From: Saccharopolyspora galaxeae
GTDB taxonomy: Bacteria > Actinomycetota > Actinomycetes > Mycobacteriales > Pseudonocardiaceae
Length of the DNA: 64,000 nt
Reading direction: 5' to 3'
Assembly (NCBI RefSeq): GCF_016526145.1
Contig: NZ_JADDUE010000005.1
Span: 1-64,000 of the forward strand
Made by a program: the position numbers and the translations under genes. The notes under the pieces are model-generated. The model had not been told where the DNA came from. It did not search any database and worked only from the letters and a program-made list of their open reading frames with translations. The first letter of the stretch is position 1. Every line of letters begins with the position of its first letter. This document shows positions 9,372 to 18,268 of this stretch, piece by piece.

Positions 9372-9702
9372 CGCTTCCCGCAAAAACGAGCAATTCCGTT
9401 TCTTTCCGGAACGCCGCGAGAGCCTCCGGGGGCAGCATACGCATACCGCGAGATTTCGTTACATTCCGATAAGAACAGCAGAGGGCTGGTATTGCCAGCG
9501 ACGGAACCGACCTGCGGATATCCGATACGGCGGCTCGTGCTGGGCCGGGTGGGCGGCGACAGCCGTCGGAACCGTCGCGGGACTGGCCCGGTCGCGGATC
9601 CGACTGGAGTCCTATCGTGCTCATCGCCGACGATCCAGTGCGTTGCTTCCAGCGTTAGGTACCGGACCACCCCACCACACCAACCGCCGAGCGCCGCGTC
9701 GC
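9372..9702. other. Gene-free interval after the immunity gene
   Basis: These 331 bp separate the immunity gene from the convergent DUF574 methyltransferase. No coding frame with actinomycete codon use was found on either strand. No second immunity gene, orphan toxin tip, tRNA or clear terminator hairpin was seen. The first part has the lower GC of the toxin tip, and normal high GC returns from about 9,510. The composition boundary of the acquired cassette therefore lies inside this stretch. Confidence 0.5.
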
Positions 9703-10548
9703 TCAGGGTTTCCGGCCGATGGCGCCGATGTGCAGGGCGTGTGCCGGGTTCTGCGGGTCCGGGAAGTCCTCGTCCGGTCGCCATTGGTTGTTCGGCACCA
9801 GGCCGGGTTCGATCAGTTCGAGGCCGTCGAAGTAGTGCAACTGCTGCTCGCGGGTGCGGAAGCAGTTCGAGCCCATGCCGCCTTCGGCGAACGCGCGGGC
9901 CAGGTCGCGGGCGTGCGGCTCGCCGGTGTCGCAGGTGTTCGAGGCCATCAGGTAGCCGCCCGAGGGCAGCCGGTCGCGGATGCGGGCGGCGACGCCGTCC
10001 GGGTCCTCCTCGGCTTCGAGGTGCATGAGGATTCCGCCGAGCAGCACTGCGAACGGCTGGTCGGGGTCGATCAGCCGACGGGTCTCGGGGTCGTCGAAGA
10101 TCGCATCCGGGTCGCGCAGGTCCGCCTGGATGAGACCGGTGGTCTCGTCGGCGGGCAGCAACGCGCGCCCGTGCGCGAGCACGATCGGGTCGTTGTCGGT
10201 GTAGAGCACCCGGACTTCCGGATCGATGCGCTGCGCGACCTCGTGCACGTTGCCCGCGGTGGGCAGGCCGGAGCCGATGTCGACGAGCTGGCGGACGCCG
10301 GCCTCACCGACCAGGTACCGCACCGCCCGGCGCAGGAACGCGCGGTTGGCCTTCGCCAGCAGCGGTGTCTCCGGGACCGCCTCGAGCATCGTCCGGCACG
10401 ACTGCCGATCCGCCTCGTAGTGGTCCTTCCCGCCGAGCAGGTAGTCGTAGACCCGCGCGATCGAAGGAACGCTCGTGTCGATCTGCGACGGGACCGGCGC
10501 CCGCCCGCTGGAAAGCCGGGAAAAGACCGGGTCGCTCACGTCCACCAC
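9703..10548 (-). CDS. DUF574-family SAM-dependent methyltransferase
   Basis: A 281-residue member of the actinomycete-specific DUF574 (Methyltransf_19) family. The N-terminal hallmark IDTSVPSIARVYDYLLGGKDHY is present. A Rossmann SAM site reads LVDIGSGLPTAGNVHEVAQ (about 87-105), followed by YTDNDPIVLAHG, whose acidic residues normally bind the ribose, and a QADLRDPD motif. Streptomycetes and relatives carry many such paralogues; their substrates are mostly unknown. Two or three GTG codons are possible starts (10548, 10545, 10539) and no strong ribosome site separates them. TATGAT at 10583-10578 on the minus strand could be its -10 box. Confidence 0.88.
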   Translation of the reverse strand: MVDVSDPVFSRLSSGRAPVPSQIDTSVPSIARVYDYLLGGKDHYEADRQSCRTMLEAVPETPLLAKANRAFLRRAVRYLVGEAGVRQLVDIGSGLPTAGNVHEVAQRIDPEVRVLYTDNDPIVLAHGRALLPADETTGLIQADLRDPDAIFDDPETRRLIDPDQPFAVLLGGILMHLEAEEDPDGVAARIRDRLPSGGYLMASNTCDTGEPHARDLARAFAEGGMGSNCFRTREQQLHYFDGLELIEPGLVPNNQWRPDEDFPDPQNPAHALHIGAIGRKP

Positions 10549-10735
10549 CTGTTGCTCGTACCGCGGGCAGAGTGTCGATCATAGAACGGATCACCGCGCC
10601 GTCTCGACACTGCGTGCCACATCGCCCGAAATGCCGAGAACGACCGCCGGCGAGCAATTCGCTACCGCTCGCAGCCGGTGCCCCGGGTCGCGAGCCACCT
10701 ATCCTTGGACCAGCCGCGACGCGGGGGGTCGACAG

Positions 10736-12229
10736 GTGAGCAGCTGCCAGGACGAACCCGAGGATCCGCTGCTGGCAGGGGTCGTTCCCGCAGCGGAGCG
10801 GCGGATCTGGCTGTTGCTGGACGCCGGCCGCTTCGAGGAGGCCGAAGCCGCGTTCGACCGGATCCCGGCCGCGCCGGACGAGGCCGGATACGCCCCGGCC
10901 GTGGTCCTGGTGAACCGGGCGCTGCTGGCCGCGCGGCTGGACCGCATCCCGCGGACGATCCAGCTGGCCGCCGAAGGGTGGTCCCGGCTCGACATGGAAA
11001 GCGCAGACGACGCGAGCTCGGCGCACGCGGTCGGGATGCTCGGTTATCTGCTGGCGTCGGTGGGCAGCCACGATTCCGCGGTGGCGATGGGCACCTCGGC
11101 GGTGCGGCTCGCCCGCCGCTGCGGTGATCCCGACACCTTGGCGCACTGCCTGCTGCGCGAGGCGGGCACGCGGCTGGCCGGGTTGATCGACGACCCCGAC
11201 GCCACCCGCGCCGATTTCACCGCGGTGCAGGCGCTCTGCGAGGAATCGCTGTCGCTGGCCTCGCCGAGCCAGACCCGCCGCCGGGCGCTGACCGCGAGCG
11301 CGCGGGTGCTGGCCAGCTTGGACTCCCTGGAGGAGGCCGAGAGCCGCGCCACGCGAGCACTCGAGCTCAGCCGCCGGACGGAGGACTACTACACGCTGTC
11401 GTTCGCGAACCGCGTCCTCGTGGAGGTCCGCAAGCGCCAGGGACGCCTGCACGAAGCCAGGGCCTTCGCCGACCGGGCAGTGGACGCGGTGCAGCGCACT
11501 CGCGAATACCGGCTGTTCCGCCGGTTCTCGTGGCAGCTGGCGACGCTGCGCCGGGAGCTGGACGACCCGGCAGGCGAGGCCGCCGCGCTGCACCGCATGA
11601 TCGGGGCCGGGCGCACGACCGTGCGCGCCTTGCACGAGGGTCTCGGGCAGGCGCTGGAACAGCGCCACCTGTCCATGCGGGAGCAGCGGCGCGAAGAGGC
11701 CGCGCGGAAGGCGGCCGACCGCGACCCGCTGACCGGCCTGCTCAACCGCCGGGGCCTGGAGCACCGCGCGACGGTGCTGTTCGACCGGGCCGGGGGAACC
11801 GTCGTGCCGTGGCTGGTGCTGATCGACGTCGACCACTTCAAGGACATCAACGACCGCGCGGGACATGCCGCGGGCGATCGGACGCTGCAGGAGATGAGCA
11901 GGCTGCTGCGGCGCGAATGCCGCGATCAGGACCTGGTGTGCAGGTGGGCGGGTGACGAGTTCGTCGTGCTGGCCGTCGACAGCCGCGCGGCGGGCTGCCC
12001 ACCGGCAGGTGCGGCCGCGGCGGAACGGATCCGGCGCCGCGTCGGCGAACACGACTGGCGCGGTGTTCTCGGCGACAGCGCGGCCGGTGCGGAGGTGACC
12101 GTGAGCATCGGCGTGGCTTCCGCGGCAGGCGCGCTGCCAGACCTCGTGCAAGCTGCCGACAACGCGCTGTACCGAGCGAAGCGGGAAGGCCGGAACCGCA
12201 TCGGCACCGCCGCGCGATCCGCGGGCTGA
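10736..12229 (+). CDS. TPR-GGDEF diguanylate cyclase
   Basis: A 497-residue cytoplasmic protein that should make cyclic di-GMP from two GTP. Residues 1 to about 315 are helical repeats of TPR type, a likely sensing or docking platform. A GGDEF domain follows (about 320-490) with DRDPLTGLLNRRG and DVDHFKDIND. The active-site loop is AGDEF (405-409), a variant usually still active. The inhibitory I-site RDQD (396-399) lies exactly five residues upstream, so product feedback is expected. GTG at 10736 is chosen because GGGGGG lies 8 bp upstream. No EAL domain or transmembrane segment is present. TATCCT at 10700 may be a -10 box. Confidence 0.88.
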   Translation: MSSCQDEPEDPLLAGVVPAAERRIWLLLDAGRFEEAEAAFDRIPAAPDEAGYAPAVVLVNRALLAARLDRIPRTIQLAAEGWSRLDMESADDASSAHAVGMLGYLLASVGSHDSAVAMGTSAVRLARRCGDPDTLAHCLLREAGTRLAGLIDDPDATRADFTAVQALCEESLSLASPSQTRRRALTASARVLASLDSLEEAESRATRALELSRRTEDYYTLSFANRVLVEVRKRQGRLHEARAFADRAVDAVQRTREYRLFRRFSWQLATLRRELDDPAGEAAALHRMIGAGRTTVRALHEGLGQALEQRHLSMREQRREEAARKAADRDPLTGLLNRRGLEHRATVLFDRAGGTVVPWLVLIDVDHFKDINDRAGHAAGDRTLQEMSRLLRRECRDQDLVCRWAGDEFVVLAVDSRAAGCPPAGAAAAERIRRRVGEHDWRGVLGDSAAGAEVTVSIGVASAAGALPDLVQAADNALYRAKREGRNRIGTAARSAG

Positions 12230-12299
12230 CGCCGCGGTTTGCCGCCCGCGGCGGCGTGGGTAGCGTCGGCGCGGAACCTGCGGGAAGGAGGTCCGGGCC

Positions 12300-13142
12300 G
12301 TGTCCGCAACCCCGACGATCGCGCTGCCCTCCGGCGAGGTGATCCCGGCGCTGGGCCAGGGCACCTGGGGCTGGGCCGAGCGCCCCGAGCGCCGCGAAGG
12401 CGAGATCGATGCGCTGCACGCCGGAATCGACCTGGGCATGACGCTGGTCGACACCGCGGAGATGTACGGCGACGGCGCGGCCGAGGAACTGCTCGGTTCG
12501 GCACTCGGCGTCCGCCGCGACGAGGTCTTCCTCGTCGACAAGGTGCTGCCGCAGCACGCCACGAAGCAGGGCGTGATCGACGCCTGCGAGCGGAGCCTGC
12601 GGCGGCTGCGAACCGACCGCATCGACCTGTACCTGCTGCACTGGCGCGGCCGGACACCGCTGGAAGAAACGCTGGAGGCGTTCGCCGAGCTGGTGCGGTC
12701 CGGCCGGATCCGGTATTGGGGCGTGAGCAACTTCGACCCCGAGGACATGTCCGAGCTCGCCCGCACCCGCGGCGGCGAAGGCGTCGGCACCGACCAGGTG
12801 CTCTACAACCTCACCCGCCGCGGCGTCGAGTACGACCTGCTGCCGTGGTGCAGGCAGCGCGAGTTGCCGGTGATGGCCTACTCCCCGATCGAACAGGGCC
12901 GGATGCTGGATTCGCCCGCGCTGCGGCAGGTGGCCGAGCGCCACGACGCGAGCCCCGCGCAGATCGGGCTGGCCTGGCTGCTGCGCAACGAGGGCGTCTG
13001 CGCCATCCCGCGCGCGAGCAGCCGGGCGCACGTGCAGGAGAACCACGCGGCGCTGCGGTTGCGGCTGTCCGAACAGGACTTCGCCGAACTCGACGAGGCG
13101 TTCCCGCCGCCGACGAGCCCGCAGCCGCTCGAAGTGCTCTGA
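12300..13142 (+). CDS. Aldo/keto reductase
   Basis: A 280-residue NADPH-dependent aldo/keto reductase with the TIM-barrel fold, reducing aldehydes or ketones in the cytoplasm. The catalytic tetrad is visible: Asp51 and Tyr56 in VDTAEMYGDG, Lys81 in LVDKVLP and His114 in LYLLHWRG. The second signature is present around GVSNFDPEDM. The C-terminal cofactor region reads AIPRASSRAHVQENHAAL. GTG at 12300 follows the very strong site GGAAGGAGG. Its substrate cannot be read from the sequence. It lies 70 bp after the GGDEF gene and before a DJ-1-like gene, so a detoxification or redox-stress role is possible. Confidence 0.9.
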   Translation: MSATPTIALPSGEVIPALGQGTWGWAERPERREGEIDALHAGIDLGMTLVDTAEMYGDGAAEELLGSALGVRRDEVFLVDKVLPQHATKQGVIDACERSLRRLRTDRIDLYLLHWRGRTPLEETLEAFAELVRSGRIRYWGVSNFDPEDMSELARTRGGEGVGTDQVLYNLTRRGVEYDLLPWCRQRELPVMAYSPIEQGRMLDSPALRQVAERHDASPAQIGLAWLLRNEGVCAIPRASSRAHVQENHAALRLRLSEQDFAELDEAFPPPTSPQPLEVL

Positions 13143-13265
13143 GAACCCGAACCGGCTCTCCGCGACGGGTTTGCACCACCCGGCGCTGGGGAATGTTCGC
13201 GCGCGGAAAGCACTCGCCGATCAGTACCGGCGAGGCGACGACCGAACTTGAACGAGGACTCCAAC

Positions 13266-13961
13266 ATGGCCAACACCAACCGGGTACTGATCATCGTCAC
13301 GAGCGTCGGCGAGTACGAGAAGGCCGGATTCCGCACCGGGCTGTGGCTCGGCGAGCTCACCCACTTCTACGACGTGGTCGAACAGGCCGGATACGAACCC
13401 GTCATCGCCAGCATCGCGGGCGGACATGTGCCCATCGACCCGGAAAGCCTGTCCCACGACGTGCTCGGCGAGCTGGGCACCGACCGGCGCTACGCCGACC
13501 GGCAGTTCATGGACCAGCTGCGCGAGACCAGGTCCGTGGCCGAGGTCGACCCGGCCCACTACGACGCGATCTATCTCACCGGCGGCCACGGGGTGATGTT
13601 CGACTTCGCCCAGAGCGACCGGCTGGCCGGGCTGCTGCGGGAGTTCCACGAGTCCGGCAAGGTCGTCTCCGCGGTCTGCCACGGCCCGTGCGGGCTGCTC
13701 GGCGCGCAGCTTTCCGACGGGCGGTACCTGGTCGACGGCAAGGACGTCACCGGCTTCTCATGGCCGGAGGAAGAACTGGCGCAACGCGACCGGGCCGTGC
13801 CCTACAGCCTGCAGGACGAGCTCAAGCAGCGGGGCGCCGAGTATTCGACGGCCGAGCAGCCCTTCGCCACGTACGTTCGCGAGGACGACCGGTTGATCAC
13901 CGGCCAGAACCCCGGTAGCGCCAAGGCCGTCGCCGAGGCCGTGGTCGCCAAGCTGCGCTGA
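13266..13961 (+). CDS. DJ-1/PfpI-family (Hsp31-like) protein
   Basis: A 231-residue protein of the DJ-1/PfpI superfamily, class I glutamine amidotransferase-like fold. The nucleophile elbow SAVCHGPCGLL holds the reactive cysteine (Cys138), and YLTGGHGVMFDF and DVTGFSWPEEE match Hsp31-like proteins. Known members act as glyoxalase III (methylglyoxal to lactate), deglycase or chaperone; which applies here is not decidable from sequence. ATG at 13266 follows CGAGGA; a TTG 18 bp upstream is in frame but lacks a site. With the upstream aldo/keto reductase it may form a small reactive-aldehyde defence set (inference). Confidence 0.86.
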   Translation: MANTNRVLIIVTSVGEYEKAGFRTGLWLGELTHFYDVVEQAGYEPVIASIAGGHVPIDPESLSHDVLGELGTDRRYADRQFMDQLRETRSVAEVDPAHYDAIYLTGGHGVMFDFAQSDRLAGLLREFHESGKVVSAVCHGPCGLLGAQLSDGRYLVDGKDVTGFSWPEEELAQRDRAVPYSLQDELKQRGAEYSTAEQPFATYVREDDRLITGQNPGSAKAVAEAVVAKLR

Positions 13962-14062
13962 CCGCGGTCGCATCGGCGCCGCGCGAGTTAGTCGATCCCC
14001 GCCGCGGGACACCCTCGGCACGGGAGCGGCCGTGCTGCCCGGCCGCCGCCGGAAGGAGGGGG

Positions 14063-14119
14063 ATGGGCGGGTTCAGCGAACGCCGGCGACGCTTCCGGCG
14101 GTGCGGGGTGCGTCCGTGA
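14063..14119 (+). CDS. Arg-rich leader ORF overlapping cydA start
   Basis: An 18-codon ORF reading MGGFSERRRRFRRCGVRP. Its ATG follows one of the strongest ribosome sites in the window (GGAAGGAGGGGG), which has no other gene to serve in that frame. Its TGA (14117-14119) overlaps the GTG at 14116 that best fits the cydA start, a GTGA coupling like the one between cydA and cydB. Seven of 18 residues are arginine. It may be a leader peptide coupling translation to cydA or tuning it to ribosome speed. Codon evidence is impossible at this length, so the call rests on the ribosome site and the overlap. Confidence 0.45.
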   Translation: MGGFSERRRRFRRCGVRP

Positions 14120-15501
14120 GCGCGGCGGAGGCCGTGAGCGCGGCGGTGCCGGGCACCCCGGCGCAGGCCGCGGTCCTCGCGGTGGCGCACTCCCCCGCCG
14201 ATCTGGCCGCGGCCCGCACGCAGATGGGGTTCTCGCTCGGCTGGCACATCGTGATCGCCTGCTTCGGGGTGGGGATGCCCGCGATCACGCTCATCGCCGA
14301 ATGGCGCGGTCACCGCTACGACGACCCCACCTACCGCCTGCTCGCGCACCGGTGGGCCAGGGCGATGGGTGTGCTGTTCGCCGTGGGAGCGGTCTCCGGC
14401 ACCATCCTGAGCTTCGAGATGGGGCTGCTGTGGCCGGGGATGATGTACACCTACGGCGAAGTCATCGGGCTGCCGTTCACCCTCGAGGGGTTCGCGTTCT
14501 TCATCGAGGCGATCTTCCTCGGGATCTACCTGTACGCGTGGGACCGGTTGCCGCCCCGCGTGCACATGCTCACCGCCGTCCCGATCTGCATCGCCGGGGT
14601 CGCCTCGGCGTTCTTCGTGGTCACCGCGAACGCCTGGATGAACCAGCCGCGCGGGTTCGACGTCGACGACGGCCGGGTCGTGCAGGTCGACCCGTGGGCG
14701 GCGATGTTCAACCCGGCCGCCTGGCCGCAGACCGTGCACATGATCATCGCCGCGTTCATGGTGGCGGGTTTCGGCATGGCCGCCGTCTACGCGGTGGCGA
14801 TCCTGCGCGGCCGAAACGACCGCTACCACCGGCTGGGTTTCCGGCTGCCGTTCACCGTGGGCGCCGTGCTCGCCCCGGTGCAGATCGGAGTCGGTGACTG
14901 GGCGGCGAAGTTCCTCGCGACGAACCAGCCCGCGAAGCTCGCCGCGATCGAGGGCGTGTACCGCACGGCCAGCGGAGTCCCGCTGCACGTCGGCGGGGTC
15001 TACCGCGACGGCGAGATGCACTACGCGCTGGAGATCCCCGACGGGCTGTCGCTGCTGGCGCACTGGGATCCGGGCGCCACGATCATCGGGCTCGCGGAGT
15101 TCCCAGCGGCCGACCGCCCGCCGGTCAACATCGTGCACTGGTCGTTCCAGATCATGGTGGCGATCGGGTTCGCGTTGCTGGCGCTCGGGGTCTGGTTCGC
15201 GATCACCTGGTGGCGGCGCCGGAACCTGCCGCGTTCGAGCTGGTTCTTCGCGGGCGCGGCCCTCGCCGGGGTGGCCGCCCCGATCGCGGTGGAATCCGGG
15301 TGGATCACCACCGAGGTCGGCAGGCAGCCGTGGATCGTGTGGGGCCACATGCGCACCGAGGACGCCGTTTCGCCGGTGCCGGGTCTCGTGGTGGGGCTGC
15401 TGGCGGTGCTGGCGGTCTACCTGGTGCTCACGATCACCAGCGTGTACGTGCTGCGCAGGCTGGCGAAGGTGCCGCTGGCGCAGGACGAGGACGTGCCGTG
15501 A
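14116..15501 (+). CDS. cydA: Cytochrome bd ubiquinol/menaquinol oxidase subunit I
   Basis: A 461-residue membrane subunit of cytochrome bd oxidase, which oxidises quinol and reduces oxygen to water with high affinity. The N-terminal segment QMGFSLGWHIVIACFG carries His44, the expected high-spin haem ligand. Nine or so membrane helices, the conserved GRQPWIVWGHMRT segment and a short Q-loop typical of actinobacteria are visible. GTG at 14116 overlaps the stop of a leader ORF; another GTG at 14032 has a fair site (GGGAG), so 28 more residues are possible. cydB overlaps by 4 bp. The cydDC exporter genes needed for assembly are not in the window. Confidence 0.92.
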   Translation: MSAAEAVSAAVPGTPAQAAVLAVAHSPADLAAARTQMGFSLGWHIVIACFGVGMPAITLIAEWRGHRYDDPTYRLLAHRWARAMGVLFAVGAVSGTILSFEMGLLWPGMMYTYGEVIGLPFTLEGFAFFIEAIFLGIYLYAWDRLPPRVHMLTAVPICIAGVASAFFVVTANAWMNQPRGFDVDDGRVVQVDPWAAMFNPAAWPQTVHMIIAAFMVAGFGMAAVYAVAILRGRNDRYHRLGFRLPFTVGAVLAPVQIGVGDWAAKFLATNQPAKLAAIEGVYRTASGVPLHVGGVYRDGEMHYALEIPDGLSLLAHWDPGATIIGLAEFPAADRPPVNIVHWSFQIMVAIGFALLALGVWFAITWWRRRNLPRSSWFFAGAALAGVAAPIAVESGWITTEVGRQPWIVWGHMRTEDAVSPVPGLVVGLLAVLAVYLVLTITSVYVLRRLAKVPLAQDEDVP

Positions 15502-16505
15502 TCCTCGCGAACCTGCTGATCGGGACGATGTGGGTGGCGCTGACCGCCTACGTCCTGCTCGGTGGCGCCGACTTCGGCGCGGGCTGGTGGGCGCTGCTGA
15601 CCGGCCGGAGCCGGTACGGCTCCCGGCAGCGGGAGCTGATCGACCACTCGATCGGCCCGGTGTGGGAGGCCAACCACGTGTGGCTGATCTTCGTGATCGT
15701 GCTGTGCTGGAGCGGGTTCCCCGCGGTGTTCGCCTCCGTCTCGTCCACCATGTACATCCCGTTGACGCTGGTGGCGCTGGGCATCATCGCGCGCGGTTCC
15801 GCCTTCGCGTTCCGCAAGGCCAGCACCGCGACCGCCCAGCGGCGCGCCTACGGCTCCGTGTTCGCGCTCTCGTCGGTGCTCACGCCGTTCTTCCTGGGCA
15901 CCGTCGCCGGCGGGATCGCGTCCGGGCGCGCGTCGCTGGGCATCGCGCAGGGCGACATCATCACCAGCTGGATCAACCCGACCTCGATGCTGGGCGGGGT
16001 GCTGGCGGTCGCGGCCGCCGCGTACCTGGCCGCGGTCTACCTGTGCGCGGACGCGGTGCGCGAAGGCGCCGACGACCTCGCCACCGCGTTCCGCGCGAAG
16101 GCGCTGGTGACCGCGGCGGTCACCGGAGTCGTAGCGCTCGCGGGCATCGCCGTGCTGCACGCCGACGCGCCGGTGCTCTACCGGGGACTGATCGGGCCCG
16201 GTCTGCCGATCATCATCGTCTCGGTCGTGACCGGGGTGGCCTCCTTGGCGCTGCTGCTGATCCGGCGCTACGTGGCCTGCCGGGTCGCGGCCGCGCTCGC
16301 GGTCACCGCACTGCTGTGGGGATGGGCGGTCGCGCAATATCCGCTGGTGCTGCTGCCGGACACCACGATCCGGATGGCCGCGGCGAACCCGTCGGTGCTG
16401 CTGGCGGCGCTGATCTCCTCGGCGGTGGGAGCGGTTCTGCTGGTGCCTTCGCTGCTGTGGATGTTCGTGCTGTTCCAGCGATCCCCGCGGCGGTCCCGGA
16501 CCTGA
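15498..16505 (+). CDS. cydB: Cytochrome bd oxidase subunit II
   Basis: A 335-residue integral membrane partner of CydA. The start is a GTG whose last two bases belong to the cydA stop (GTGA), so the two subunits are translationally coupled. Recognition rests on the hydrophobic helices and the family motifs GGADFGAGWWALL near the N-terminus, GPVWEANHVWLIF, and later GWAVAQYPLVL. Length matches the family. It ends 4 bp before the stop of the convergent TetR gene, leaving no room for a separate terminator. Confidence 0.93.
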   Translation: MILANLLIGTMWVALTAYVLLGGADFGAGWWALLTGRSRYGSRQRELIDHSIGPVWEANHVWLIFVIVLCWSGFPAVFASVSSTMYIPLTLVALGIIARGSAFAFRKASTATAQRRAYGSVFALSSVLTPFFLGTVAGGIASGRASLGIAQGDIITSWINPTSMLGGVLAVAAAAYLAAVYLCADAVREGADDLATAFRAKALVTAAVTGVVALAGIAVLHADAPVLYRGLIGPGLPIIIVSVVTGVASLALLLIRRYVACRVAAALAVTALLWGWAVAQYPLVLLPDTTIRMAAANPSVLLAALISSAVGAVLLVPSLLWMFVLFQRSPRRSRT

Positions 16506-16509
16506 GCGC

Positions 16510-17058
16510 TCAGGCCCGCGGAGTCAGCAGGTCCTGCAGCAAGGCGCCGTACCGGGACACCAGCTCACCGCGGTCGGCGGCCAGCAGCCGCTCGTCACCG
16601 ACCACCAGCAGCCCGTACAGCAGCCCCGCCAGCAGCGATCCCGCGAGCCGGGCGCGCAGGTCCGCGTCCGGCCCGGACAACCGGGCGCGCAGCGGTTCGA
16701 CGAACGTGCCTTCGTGGGTGGCCTTGAGCCGGTCGGCGATGTGCGGTTCGTTGCTGCCGCGCAGCAGCGCCACGAACACGCCGCCGGACTCGTGCTGCAG
16801 GTCCAGCAGCAGCTCGACGAACTTCTCCCCGAGCTGTTCCAGCGGCACGTCCAGCAGCGGCTCGTCGTCCAGCGTCAGGTGCATGGTCTCCAGGAACAGC
16901 AGTTCCTTGCTGCCGAAGTGGCGGATCACCAGCGCCGGGTCGGCACCGGCCGCGGCCGCGATCTCCCGCACGGTGGTCCCGGCGAATCCGCGTTCCTGGA
17001 ACAACCGGGTCGCGGCCGCGTGGATCGCCGCTGGCAGCGCGGTACCGGGTCGGGGCAT
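16510..17058 (-). CDS. TetR-family transcriptional regulator
   Basis: A 182-residue TetR-type repressor. The N-terminal helix-turn-helix reads FAGTTVREIAAAAGADPALVIRHFGSKELLF (about 24-54), followed by a variable helical ligand-binding domain. It is convergent with cydB, so it need not regulate it; its target and ligand are unknown. Ribosome site GGCGGA is directly upstream. TAGCCT ending 7 bp before the ATG could be a -10 box giving a leaderless transcript, but no good -35 box is present. Confidence 0.87.
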   Translation of the reverse strand: MPRPGTALPAAIHAAATRLFQERGFAGTTVREIAAAAGADPALVIRHFGSKELLFLETMHLTLDDEPLLDVPLEQLGEKFVELLLDLQHESGGVFVALLRGSNEPHIADRLKATHEGTFVEPLRARLSGPDADLRARLAGSLLAGLLYGLLVVGDERLLAADRGELVSRYGALLQDLLTPRA

Positions 17059-17178
17059 GTCCGCCAGGCTAGGCGATCACCGGCCGCGCACGGCCGGGAG
17101 CCGCCGCGCCCCGCATGTTGCCGAGACGAACGTCGCCGGGCCCGGACGTCGCCGCACCCGAGCGTCCGCACCCGAACG

Positions 17179-18222
17179 TCACTGCGCCGACCAGCCGCCG
17201 TCGGACGGCACCACCGCCCCGGAGATGTTCACCCCGTCATCGCTGAGCAGGAAGCTGATCGAGGCGGCGAGCTGCTGCGCGGTGGCGACCGACGGCATCA
17301 GCGCCACGAAATCGCGGACGCGCCCCCGCCCGAACTCGGACATCTCGCCGCTGCCGATGCCGCCGCCGATGCCGGTGGCGACGCCACCGGGCGCGACCGC
17401 GTTGACCCGCACACCCTGTGGCCCGTACATGAACGCCGCACTGCGCGTGATGCCGACGACGGCGTGCTTCGAGGCGGTGTAGGCGACGCCCGCGGCCGAT
17501 CCGCGCAGCGCGGCTTCGGAGGCGACGTTGACGATCGAACCGCTCCCGGCCGCGAGCATCGCGGGCACGACCGCGCGGGTCAGCCGGAACACCCCGTCCA
17601 CGTTGATCGCGAAAATCCGCTCCCAGACCTCGTCGGAGACTTCGTGGATCGGGCTGAAGTCGTCGACCACGCCCGCGACGTTGGCCAGCCCGTCGATCCG
17701 CTCGCCGGCGGCTTCCAGGATCCGCTCGGTGTGGCCGGGGTCGGTGAGGTCGGCCTGCACGGTCACCACGTCCGGCAGCTCGGCGATCTCGGCCAGCCGG
17801 TCGGCGGAGATGTCCACCGCGACCACTCGCCCGCCTTCCCTGGCCACCCGGGACGCGGTGGCCCTGCCGATGCCGGACCCGGCACCGGTGACGATCACGG
17901 TCCGGCCCTCGAAGCGGCCCGGCGTGATCCGTTCCTGCCAGGCGGGCCGGTCGTCCGGAACGTCCTCGTCCGGGATCGTGCCGCCGTTCGCACGCCGCAC
18001 CAGGTCGTCTACGACGTCCTCGGGCAGGGCGCCCTGGCTGAGCTCGGCCAGCTGCCGCAACGAGAGCTGCCGGACCGGCGCCAGCGCCTGCTCGTCGAAG
18101 CCCGCCTGCGCGAGCATCTCGCGCAGCAGCACGCCGCCCTCGGGGTGGGCGAGCCACTCGTCGACCGTGCTGGCCGCCCGCACCGGCCGCGGTTCCTGCG
18201 CCGTCCCGGGTTCCTGCGCCAT
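17179..18222 (-). CDS. Short-chain dehydrogenase with N-terminal extension
   Basis: A 347-residue protein. Residues about 107-347 are a classical SDR oxidoreductase: cofactor loop TGAGSGIG, DISADRL, NVAG, catalytic Ser in VNVASEAAL, and YTASK with Tyr and Lys. Unusually, about 105 residues precede it, including LSLRQLAELSQGALPEDVVDDLVRRANGGTIPDED. That helical region is unknown to me; it could bind a partner or a substrate. ATG at 18222 follows GAGGAG. A perfect palindrome 47 bp upstream suggests dedicated control. It lies downstream of the E2 gene on the same strand but separated by 200 bp. Confidence 0.85.
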   Translation of the reverse strand: MAQEPGTAQEPRPVRAASTVDEWLAHPEGGVLLREMLAQAGFDEQALAPVRQLSLRQLAELSQGALPEDVVDDLVRRANGGTIPDEDVPDDRPAWQERITPGRFEGRTVIVTGAGSGIGRATASRVAREGGRVVAVDISADRLAEIAELPDVVTVQADLTDPGHTERILEAAGERIDGLANVAGVVDDFSPIHEVSDEVWERIFAINVDGVFRLTRAVVPAMLAAGSGSIVNVASEAALRGSAAGVAYTASKHAVVGITRSAAFMYGPQGVRVNAVAPGGVATGIGGGIGSGEMSEFGRGRVRDFVALMPSVATAQQLAASISFLLSDDGVNISGAVVPSDGGWSAQ

Positions 18223-18268
18223 GTCGTCTCCTCGAGAAGTCCGGCTGCGACTGCCCCGGGCAGGTTAT

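Noticed and set aside
9372-9702. Second immunity gene or orphan toxin tip
   Set aside because: No frame has a start, ribosome site and codon use consistent with a gene.
10304-12790. Open minus-strand frame of 828 codons
   Set aside because: It is antisense to the GGDEF and aldo/keto reductase genes, both of which have catalytic motifs and ribosome sites. The predicted text is Arg/Pro/Gly-rich and has no recognisable domain, as expected for high-GC shadow frames.
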